64,000 bases of DNA from an uncultured Pseudomonadota bacterium. Lineage in GTDB: Bacteria > Myxococcota_A > Bradymonadia > Bradymonadales > GCA-2716585. The position numbers and the translations under genes were made by a program. Positions 43,601 through 51,024 of this stretch are shown piece by piece. The stretch's first letter is position 1. Every line of letters begins with the position of its first letter. The notes under the pieces were generated by a model. It was not told the origin of the DNA and did no database searches. It saw nothing but the letters and a program-made list of their open reading frames with translations. The stretch covers positions 1 to 64,000 of the forward strand of contig CAKZKQ010000235.1 in assembly GCA_937123825.1 (NCBI GenBank), written 5' to 3'.

Positions 43601-44212
43601 CTGTCTCCTCCTGAAGTGCCATCCAAAATGGCACTGGCATGGCTCGGACGCACCCGTGCATGGCGGACAACCATGTTGGTTCCACAAAGAGCGCCCAAAG
43701 GCCCACATTCCTCCGCAGCAATATCCTCACCGACCACGACCACAAGGGCCACGAACGGAGTTTTCTCTCAAGCGCGCCACAAGGCGCAGTTCACCCGTCA
43801 CCTTTGCCACCGCAAAGGCGCTTCATCCACAAACATGGCGTCCGAGAACAAGCCTTGACCGGCTCTTCGAGACAGACGCGTCGGTTGTGCGTTCCGTTAA
43901 CAGCAATTCGGGCGATATTTAAAACACAACGAGGCCGCCACCACCCAATGAGTGATGACCGCCTTGAGCCAAAGCCCGAAAACCAGTGCTGATTGGGTCC
44001 AGCGACGGACGCTTCAAGGCTGTATTCAATTAAAAATTAAAAAAGACCGTAAAAGATGCCTTACAACCCCTGCCCACACCCCCTTAAAAGGGCGGCAAAC
44101 GGCGCCAAAGAAGCTCAAAAGTGAGCCCGACGCCACCGATGCACTGGCATAAACCCCTCGGAAGTGCATATTGGGCACGTTCAAGGCTGCACCCCATACA
44201 GGCGGCGCAGTG
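43601..44212. other. 612-base divergent region, no supported gene
   Basis: Between the barrel lipoprotein (minus) and the RsmB-like gene (plus). Open frames here lack ribosome binding sites and do not resemble anything I recognise. The segment 44025-44065 is an AT-rich stretch (AATTAAAAATTAAAAAAG) that may hold the promoter of the RsmB-like gene, about 150 bases from its start. Confidence 0.5.
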
Positions 44213-45604
44213 ATGCACGTTTTTGACCCGCACAAGGCCACCGACATGGTTCAACTGCCGCTCTCATACCTCCTGGTCGAAGCGCTCGAGACGCTCTACG
44301 CCCGCGTCTCCCACAGCAAACGCCCCGCCGACCGTGAAGTCACCGCGTTCCTGCGCCAACAAAAGCGCATCGACCGCAAAGAGCGCGACTTTCTGGCCAA
44401 AACCACCTACGGCATCATCCGGCGACGCGGGCTCCTCATCGAGGCTTCCAAAGAGCTGCCCTTCAAACCCGACCCGCACTCCTTTGTCCTGCTCTATCTC
44501 CTGGGGTGGACCCACCTCAAACCCACAGACCTGCCGCGCCCCGACGATCAAATCGAACCTGTCATGGAAGCCATCGCCCGCTTCCGCAAGCGCCCGCCGC
44601 CTCAAAACCCCGCCGAGGCCATCGCCCAGAAGCACAGCCTGCCCTTGTGGCTCTCCGCCGCCCTCATCGAAGCCTGGGGCCAGGAGCAAGCCCCCAAGCT
44701 GGCCGCCGCCCTCAAACGCCCACCGCCGCTGACCCTGCGCGTCAACACGCTCTACGCCACGCGCCAGGAAGTCCGCACCATGCTCTCGCGTCAGGGCGTG
44801 CGCACCTCACCGACCAAATACAGCCCCATCGGGCTGACCGTCACCGGACACGCGCGCGTCATGAAGACCCAGGCCTTCAAGCAAGGCCTCTTTGAAATTC
44901 AGGACGAAGGCAGCCAGCTCATCGGGCTGCTGGCAGAAGCAGAGCCTGGACAGTGCGTCATCGACGCCTGCGCTGGCGCCGGAGGCAAAACCCTCCACCT
45001 GGCCGCCGACATGCACAACAAGGGCATGCTCTACGCCATGGACGCCTACCAACACCGCCTCTCACAGCTCAAACCACGCGCGCGCCGCGCCAGGGTCCAC
45101 AACCTGCGCTTCCACGCCATCGACAAAGACGGCACCAAGAAGCTGGCGCGCCTGAAAAAACGCGCCGACGTGGTCCTCATCGACGCCCCCTGCTCTGGCA
45201 CCGGCGCTCTGCGGCGCAACCCTGACGACGCCTGGAAGCTCCAGGCCACCGCCCCCACAAAATACGCCGCCATCCAGGCCGAGATCATCGAGCGCTATGC
45301 CCGCATGGTCCGCCCCGGCGGCAGACTCGTCTACGCCACCTGCTCTCTGCTCCCCCAGGAGAACCAGCAGACCGTCGAGCACTTCCTCAAAACCCACGGA
45401 GACACCTTCACCCCCGTCCCCGTCGCTCAGATCTTCGACCGCTGCGCCTCCCAAACCCCCCAGTTCCCCGACCAGAGCCCCTGGATGCGCCTGGCGCCAC
45501 ACCTTCACGGCACCGATGGCTTCTTCGCCGCCGTCTTTGAACGAAAAAAGCCCGACGACCAACCGGCCACCGAGCTTCAAAACGCTCCCGAAGACACCCC
45601 CTGA
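44213..45604 (+). CDS. RsmB/NOP-family rRNA cytosine-C5 methyltransferase
   Basis: 463 residues from the ATG at 44213; a TTG at 44171 would add 14 residues without better support. An N-terminal NusB-like helical region (YLLVEALETLYARVSHSKRP ... RRRGLLIEASKELPF) is typical of RsmB. The catalytic part has the SAM motif VIDACAGAGGKTLHLAADM, the proton/substrate motif VVLIDAPCSGTGALRRNPD and LVYATCSLLPQENQQTV. The PCSG and TCS cysteines are the general base and the catalytic nucleophile of the RCMT family. It should methylate a cytosine of 16S rRNA (C967 in E. coli) or another rRNA/tRNA target. No PUA domain is seen. Confidence 0.92.
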   Translation: MHVFDPHKATDMVQLPLSYLLVEALETLYARVSHSKRPADREVTAFLRQQKRIDRKERDFLAKTTYGIIRRRGLLIEASKELPFKPDPHSFVLLYLLGWTHLKPTDLPRPDDQIEPVMEAIARFRKRPPPQNPAEAIAQKHSLPLWLSAALIEAWGQEQAPKLAAALKRPPPLTLRVNTLYATRQEVRTMLSRQGVRTSPTKYSPIGLTVTGHARVMKTQAFKQGLFEIQDEGSQLIGLLAEAEPGQCVIDACAGAGGKTLHLAADMHNKGMLYAMDAYQHRLSQLKPRARRARVHNLRFHAIDKDGTKKLARLKKRADVVLIDAPCSGTGALRRNPDDAWKLQATAPTKYAAIQAEIIERYARMVRPGGRLVYATCSLLPQENQQTVEHFLKTHGDTFTPVPVAQIFDRCASQTPQFPDQSPWMRLAPHLHGTDGFFAAVFERKKPDDQPATELQNAPEDTP

Positions 45605-45662
45605 ACCCCACGTCGATGACGATCAGGGATTTGACGACGCGCCACACATACAAACCCGGCGC

Positions 45663-46316
45663 TCAACCCCCAAAACGGGCGCCCAACACCAGATAACCAC
45701 GGGTCATCACCCCGTCCTCAAACTCAATCGTCACATCCCCAAAGGGATCGATGTTGTCTTCGTCCTCTGTATCGGCGTAGGACTCCCTGGAGAGCAAAAG
45801 GCCTGCACTGAGCGTGACACTCCCCACCTTCTTTGAGGCAAACACGCCCGCCGTCAGGTGGTAACCCAGCGTAAGAAAGCTGTAATCGTCAAAGGGATCG
45901 TCCAAATCGGCCAAAAAGAGCACCGAAGGACCAATCGCACCGACCAGATCCAGGTCAAAGGACTTCACCGGCGCCCTCCAGCGGCCCGACACCCCCAAAT
46001 CCAGCGTCGTATAGTTGCCGTCGCTCTCGTCCCCTTCAGCAAAAACCAGTTTGGCCATCCCGCCCCAGGCCAAACCGGAGCCCAACTCCGTCTCGCCCAA
46101 CACCAGAACACCCAGGTTGTCCTCCAGATCCTCGTCCTCATCCCCGTCCAACCGCAGCGCGCCGTTGTCGTTGGAGAACGAGACGTCGTCAAACTCCGCC
46201 TCGGCGTTGAAACCAAGCAGCCCATACACCCCATACTCCTGGGATGAGGCCTCCACTGGCGCCAACACCATCGCCAATGCTCCCAGACACAGCACACACC
46301 AAGCCTTTACACGCAT
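45663..46316 (-). CDS. Outer-membrane beta-barrel protein
   Basis: 217 residues from the ATG at 46316. Signal peptide MRVKAWCVLCLGALAMVLAP ending VEASSQ (cleavage near EASSQ-EYG). The mature part begins with EYGVYGLLGFNAEAEFDDVS and alternates amphipathic strands (WGGMAKLVFAEGDESDGNYT, TTLDLGVSGRWRAPVKSF, YHLTAGVFASKKVGSVTLSA) with acidic Asp/Glu-rich loops. It ends GYLVLGARFGG. This fits an OmpW/outer-membrane barrel of about eight strands. The acidic loops may bind Ca. It is on the same strand and just downstream of an L,D-transpeptidase gene, 66 bases apart. Confidence 0.75.
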   Translation of the reverse strand: MRVKAWCVLCLGALAMVLAPVEASSQEYGVYGLLGFNAEAEFDDVSFSNDNGALRLDGDEDEDLEDNLGVLVLGETELGSGLAWGGMAKLVFAEGDESDGNYTTLDLGVSGRWRAPVKSFDLDLVGAIGPSVLFLADLDDPFDDYSFLTLGYHLTAGVFASKKVGSVTLSAGLLLSRESYADTEDEDNIDPFGDVTIEFEDGVMTRGYLVLGARFGG

Positions 46317-46382
46317 CCAATCACCCGCTGTCTGCCGCCAAGGACTGCGCTCTGCCCCAGGGAACGCTCCCAAGCCGGTCCT

Positions 46383-48356
46383 TTAAGGGTAGTGAGGACC
46401 CCACGGGCCCTCGATCCCGTACATTTCCTTCACCTGCGCGATGTCCCAGTGGTAGATGTCCCAGTAAAACATCACCTCATCCTCCTCGGACACCTCTACT
46501 GTGACGTAATCGGTGTGCACCATCGGGCCATCTTTAAGCCCAATCCGCGCCCGAACACCGCTCTTGGCGCTGATCTGCACCCTGCGCTTGCTCCAATCCT
46601 CGTTTTCCCGCGACAGAATGTACTGCGCCAGCTTCAACGGCTCGTGCACACGCACGCAACCATGGCTGAACGCACGCACAACCTCTCTAAAGAGCCCCTT
46701 CTTGGGCGTGTCGTGCATGTAGATGTCGTCGCTGTTGGGAAAAAGGAACTTCACCTGCCCCAACGCGTTGTTGATCCCCGGCTTCTGGCGGATGATCTCG
46801 CCGCTTCCGTAGGGCGTCACCTCATAACCGTTGTCTTTCCAGAAGTTGGGGTCGTCCTTGGCCTGCTTCTTAAGCTGCTTGCGCAGCCGCGCAGGCACCG
46901 TCCAAAACGGATTGAAGACCAACGTGTCCATCTGAGCGCTCAAAAGCGGCGTGGCGTCCTGAAAATCGATCTCCCACTGGCGAGTCTTGCGGTTCTTCTT
47001 GTGCCACTTCTTGCGGCTGCCCACCACCACGTTGAACTCCATCGCCTTCTTGCCCCCATCCCACACCTGCGCGATGTACTTCGGGATGTTGACGTAGACA
47101 TAGTAGTCCTCGTGACCCAGCCGACTTTGCCGCAACCGCTGCATGTTGATCTTCACCTGGGCCAGACGATACTCCGCCGGGACCTTCATCGCCTGAAGGG
47201 TCTCATAGTCAATCCAGACCTTCTCGCCCAGCAGGTTGCTCATGCGGTAGCGCCGCAGCGCCTTGGTAAAGGCCTTGTCCCAGGTGTTGTCGATCGGCCC
47301 TTCGTAAAGCTTCTCGCCGGCCAGACGCTCCTTGAGCAGCCGGATGGAGTCGTCGGGGTAGCGCTTCAGGCCCGGCTTGTAGCGGGTGATGGCCCCTTTC
47401 TTGGGTTTGGGGAAGTAGGGCATCTTCACAGGCCAACCGCCGCTGGCCACAATGCCCTCGTAGCGCACCACCACATCGCGCATCTTGGCGTACTGCTCGG
47501 CCGCAAAGGGGTAGAGCCCCACAAAGACCTCTTCGGCGGCCTCGTCGCTCTGTGCGGCGGCTTGCAACGCCTCAAAAAACGCCCGCTGACGCTCTTCAAT
47601 CAGCTTCGCCTCTCCCTTGGACTTCAGCGTCGCCTCGGGCACCCCGTGCATGTTGAAATGCTTCATGTCGCGCGCGTAGCGCAGCGCCCCGTCGGCCAGC
47701 AGCAGCTCCATCTCCATGGCCTGTCCGGACAACTCGGAGACCTGCGCGCGCTTGCGCTCCAACCACTGGCCCTGCTCGGTCCCTTCGGTCGCGGCCTTCA
47801 GGGCGGTCATCAGCGCCGCCTGCACTTCAGCCTCGGTGGCTTCGTCGGGGACCTGGGCCAACGCAGCGTCCAGGGCATCGCGTTGCGCCGGGCTCAGGGC
47901 GAGCTTCGCCGCCTCTTCGCCCCCCCCGAGCTGCTCCTGGAGTTGGGAGAGCGCTTCGGCGTGGTAGTTGGCAGGGACCAGGGCATCGGCGGTCGCTCCA
48001 GTGAGCGCCTCAAACGTCCTGGCGCCAGCGGCGCTCAATGAAGCCCCCTCGACCAGGAAGGCCTGTCCCTTGCCTTGTTTGTAGAGCGACGCCACCAGGT
48101 CGGCGTTGTGGAGCTGGTCTCGGGTGGAATCCAGGGCACGGTCCAGCGGGTCTGCGGGGAGCTCGGCGCGGGCCTGCTCAACCACCAACGCGGGCACGCG
48201 CATCTCAAAGGCGTCGATCGCTTCGGCGCGCTCGGCGGCCTCGGCAGCTTCGCGCTGCGCGATCTCTTCTTCGGACTCTCCGCACCCGACCGTGACCACC
48301 AGCAAGAGCGCCGCCAGGACAAACACTGGCGCGCGGCTTGTGCTGCGATCAAACAT
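46383..48356 (-). CDS. L,D-transpeptidase lipoprotein (YcbB/LdtD-like)
   Basis: 657 residues from the ATG at 48356, with AGGAG upstream. The lipobox is VVTVGC. A long Ala/Glu-rich helical region (about residues 30-280) follows. A peptidoglycan-binding-like segment comes next (LLKERLAGEKLYEGPIDNTW, about 340-390). The YkuD catalytic domain ends with IYMHDTPKKGLFREVVRAFS HGCVRVHEP, containing the H-x-x-x-S-H-G-C-V-R-V signature and its nucleophile Cys. It should form 3-3 crosslinks in peptidoglycan or attach proteins to it in the periplasm. The long Ala-rich region is unusual in LdtD homologues and may be a spacer or coiled coil. Confidence 0.92.
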   Translation of the reverse strand: MFDRSTSRAPVFVLAALLLVVTVGCGESEEEIAQREAAEAAERAEAIDAFEMRVPALVVEQARAELPADPLDRALDSTRDQLHNADLVASLYKQGKGQAFLVEGASLSAAGARTFEALTGATADALVPANYHAEALSQLQEQLGGGEEAAKLALSPAQRDALDAALAQVPDEATEAEVQAALMTALKAATEGTEQGQWLERKRAQVSELSGQAMEMELLLADGALRYARDMKHFNMHGVPEATLKSKGEAKLIEERQRAFFEALQAAAQSDEAAEEVFVGLYPFAAEQYAKMRDVVVRYEGIVASGGWPVKMPYFPKPKKGAITRYKPGLKRYPDDSIRLLKERLAGEKLYEGPIDNTWDKAFTKALRRYRMSNLLGEKVWIDYETLQAMKVPAEYRLAQVKINMQRLRQSRLGHEDYYVYVNIPKYIAQVWDGGKKAMEFNVVVGSRKKWHKKNRKTRQWEIDFQDATPLLSAQMDTLVFNPFWTVPARLRKQLKKQAKDDPNFWKDNGYEVTPYGSGEIIRQKPGINNALGQVKFLFPNSDDIYMHDTPKKGLFREVVRAFSHGCVRVHEPLKLAQYILSRENEDWSKRRVQISAKSGVRARIGLKDGPMVHTDYVTVEVSEEDEVMFYWDIYHWDIAQVKEMYGIEGPWGPHYP

Positions 48357-48614
48357 CCTCTCCTCCTTTGCGCATCCTTGCGCACCGACAATCTCGGCGA
48401 AGCCCTACAATCGTTGTAAAGCCGGGCAAGGATAGGCCCTTCCCCGATGAACATCAATTGGGTACGCTATAGAAGAGTCGACGACACAACACCAGGCCAC
48501 CGATGGGGATCAGGCAGGCCAACAACAGACAGATTGGGCGCGGGCACATCCGCACCCATCGGGTCAGCAAACCCCCACCTGCACCCCACCGCGCCACACA
48601 CCAGGAGCCTCGCC

Positions 48615-49034
48615 ATGACCAAGCTTCCCCAGGTCCGCGACTACATGGACACCACGGTCCCCACCGTCACCCCCGATATGGAGATCCTTAAGGCCGTGGA
48701 CTTCCTGCTGAAGAGCAAAGTCACCGGAGCGCCCGTCGTCGACGCAGACGGCGCGCTGGTGGGCATCCTGACCGAAAAGGATTGTTTGAGACTCCTGGCC
48801 ACAGGCCACGACGGTAAGTTCCCCACCGGCACCGTGCGCGACTTCATGCACGTCCACGTCGAGACCATCAAACCCGACACCAACATCTACTTTGTGGCCG
48901 GGCTCTTCTTAAGCCGCAACTTCCGCCGCTACCCGGTCGTAGACAACGGGCGCCTCGTCGGCGCCATCACCCGCTTTGACATCCTGCGCGTCATCGAAGC
49001 AGCGCTGATGGAACGCCGCCAATCCCAGGAGTGA
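48615..49034 (+). CDS. Two-CBS-domain protein
   Basis: 139 residues from the ATG at 48615, with GGAG 8 bases upstream. The body is a Bateman pair: VTPDMEILKAVDFLLKSKVTG, then APVVDADGALVGILTEKDCL, then ETIKPDTNIYFVAGLFLSRN and RRYPVVDNGRLVGAITRFDI. CBS pairs bind adenosine nucleotides or NAD to sense energy or redox state. Being free-standing, it should regulate a partner. The next gene, a Rieske protein, starts 11 bases later and may be the partner. Cytoplasmic. Confidence 0.9.
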   Translation: MTKLPQVRDYMDTTVPTVTPDMEILKAVDFLLKSKVTGAPVVDADGALVGILTEKDCLRLLATGHDGKFPTGTVRDFMHVHVETIKPDTNIYFVAGLFLSRNFRRYPVVDNGRLVGAITRFDILRVIEAALMERRQSQE

Positions 49035-49044
49035 CAAGATCGCC

Positions 49045-49503
49045 ATGACCCAAGACCCCAAAGCTCCCCCCTGCGCCGAATGCAACCGCCGCCAGTTCCT
49101 CAAAGAGGCCACGGGCGCCGCCGCAGCGCTGACAATGGCCGCTGCGCTGCCCTACGGCTGCGGCGACGACGCAAACCTTGATGATTTGACCCAGGATCTT
49201 CCCCTGGCGTTGACCGAACACCCGGAACTGGCTCAAAGAGGCCAGACCAAGCTCATCGACGCCGGACTTTCGTGCCCCATCGCCGTCACACGCACCGCCG
49301 ACAACGATTTTGTGATCACGGGCACCGAGTGCAGCCACCAAAACTGCTGCGTGGGGCGCAACGGGGACGGCTGGCGCTGCCCATGCCACGGCGCGACCTT
49401 CTCTTTTGAGGGCGAACGGCTCGGCGGGCCCGCTCCAGTGGGCCTGACCCGCTACGGATTCAGCCTCGACGGCGACACGCTGACCATTCTGGGCAAATCT
49501 TGA
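49045..49503 (+). CDS. Tat-exported Rieske [2Fe-2S] protein
   Basis: 152 residues from the ATG at 49045. The N-terminus has the twin-Arg signal NRRQFLKEATGAAAALTMAA, then LPYGCG, a possible lipobox after Tat export. The Rieske ligands are Cys96 and His98 (ECSHQN) and Cys112 and His115 (CPCHGATFS). Cys101 and Cys114 are placed to form the disulfide of high-potential Rieske proteins. The domain occupies about residues 70-150 with no other domain. It should be a periplasmic one-electron carrier, for instance for a cytochrome bc1-type or arsenite-oxidase-like partner. None of those partners is encoded here. The CBS gene upstream probably belongs to the same transcript. Confidence 0.93.
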   Translation: MTQDPKAPPCAECNRRQFLKEATGAAAALTMAAALPYGCGDDANLDDLTQDLPLALTEHPELAQRGQTKLIDAGLSCPIAVTRTADNDFVITGTECSHQNCCVGRNGDGWRCPCHGATFSFEGERLGGPAPVGLTRYGFSLDGDTLTILGKS

Positions 49504-49593
49504 GTCAAAACGGCGAGTGATTCGCGGGGTTCTGCGCCGCACAGCGCCTCTGCCTGGAGATCACAGCGCCCCAAAGCCCCCCACTGGCCACAC

Positions 49594-50724
49594 CTACCCC
49601 ACATCGAGCGTAAAATCACCGCCCGGGAAGCGCTCACCGTTGATCAACAACTCCACGCTGTGCTCTCCGCTGTAGTATTTGCGGGTCGATATGGCTTTAA
49701 AAGGGTGCTTTCGCTCCAGCTTGGCCACTTCGCCAGCCTTCAGCGTCCACTTCTTCCATTTGAAGACCTTCTCGGTGCGCTTTCCATTGGCTTTGACGTG
49801 GTGAACCACATAGTCCAGCACCAATTTTTGCGGCTTTGAGGCCGTCGAACGCACTTCAACGCCAAAAACGGCCGCCTCCCCCATCTTCACCAGCGGCGTC
49901 TTGACCTCAAAACCACTCAACTCAACCTCTGGCGCCCCAAAACCAAGCGCCTTCAGCGCCCCTCGGTGGCCATTCTTGACCAAAGTCCGGCAAGCATGGC
50001 GGATCAGCTTCTGACGGGGTGCCGGGGCGTCCTTCATCCACTCCTGGGCCAGCTCTGCCACCAGGTCCGGGTGATCCTTGGCGATGTCGTTGAGGTTGTT
50101 GGCGACCGAACGGCGGACATACTCGCTCGGATCGTCCCTGAGCGCCTTCAGAATGGGCAGTAAAGGCTGCGGATCGGACACAAAATGGTTCAATCGAATG
50201 CCCCATGGCAGCCTTGGGCGCGTGCCTTCAGAGACAAGGCGTCGCACGTGGACGCTTTCATCACCCAACCAGCCCTTCATAATGGTCAAAGCCCGCTCGG
50301 AGTCATTCTGGATGAAGAACCGCACGGCAAATTCAGTCGAAAACCGCCGCGTCATTGCGTTGAGCGCCTGCATCGAGCGATCAAAGTGCCCCATGCCCCT
50401 GTCCACCACGACCTGACCCATCGGCCAGATCATCCAGCCCTCCACGCCAAGCTCCCCAATGGCCATCTCGCCGATGCCCACATCGCGCTCCGGAGCCAGA
50501 GTCGCCTCCAGGATCGACGCGGCCTCGTCAAAATCCTCTGGAAGACGCTCTCCTAGCGCCTTGGCGATCTGCATCGAGCGGTCTTTCATCTCCAGTGAGG
50601 ACAGATCGGCGGTCGCCGCCGCCACAAAGCCCTCCTTGTCGAAGCCTGGGTGCTTCTGGGCCACGTGTTGCGCCAGCGCGGCGATGGTCTGAGCGTTGAA
50701 AACTTCCTTGAACGGTTCTGCCAA
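49594..50724 (-). CDS. AlkC-like DNA alkylation repair protein
   Basis: 376 residues from a TTG at 50724, preceded by GGGGAG with 8 bases spacing. That start gives MAEPFKEVFN, the conserved N-terminus of the AlkC/AlkD HEAT-like glycosylase family, so longer readings are wrong. Typical sequences are GWMIWPMGQVVVDRGMGHFD, TRRFSTEFAVRFFI, VRRLVSEGTRPRLPWGIRLN and DDPSEYVRRSVANNLNDIAK. These proteins remove bulky or methylated purine bases from DNA in the cytoplasm. The last 80 residues (KTPLVKMGEAAVFGVEVR) add a beta-rich Ig-like region, as in AlkC. It is divergent from the SUV3-like helicase. Confidence 0.9.
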   Translation of the reverse strand: MAEPFKEVFNAQTIAALAQHVAQKHPGFDKEGFVAAATADLSSLEMKDRSMQIAKALGERLPEDFDEAASILEATLAPERDVGIGEMAIGELGVEGWMIWPMGQVVVDRGMGHFDRSMQALNAMTRRFSTEFAVRFFIQNDSERALTIMKGWLGDESVHVRRLVSEGTRPRLPWGIRLNHFVSDPQPLLPILKALRDDPSEYVRRSVANNLNDIAKDHPDLVAELAQEWMKDAPAPRQKLIRHACRTLVKNGHRGALKALGFGAPEVELSGFEVKTPLVKMGEAAVFGVEVRSTASKPQKLVLDYVVHHVKANGKRTEKVFKWKKWTLKAGEVAKLERKHPFKAISTRKYYSGEHSVELLINGERFPGGDFTLDVG

Positions 50725-51024
50725 AGTGACATCTCCCCTTGAAATACCCAACAAACCGCCTACCAACTACATCCACTGCGACAAGGGACACCGCGGCGGT
50801 GTCCTGTGCATCTCTTTCAAGTAGGCTGTTGGGAAAAAAGGCCCTGATGAGGACAATTCAAACCCCTACCAGATGATCTTCTGGTGGGACAGGCAGGTGC
50901 TGAAGCATGTTATACCAGAACGCGGCTGTGTTCTGGTACCGCGTTGCACCACTCTACCGGGTCAGCCTCGCTGCCTGGCGTCATTGACCTCAGACCCACA
51001 GGGCCAACACAGCAAAAGGGTTCC
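50725..51024. other. 300-base divergent region
   Basis: It separates the AlkC-like gene from the SUV3-like helicase gene. No gene is supported. A frame open upstream of the helicase start has no family resemblance. I saw no convincing promoter pair. Confidence 0.5.

Noticed and set aside
46392-48041. 549-codon plus-strand frame opposite the L,D-transpeptidase gene
   Set aside because: The transpeptidase on the other strand has the SHGCVRV motif and a lipobox. The shadow shows no domain.
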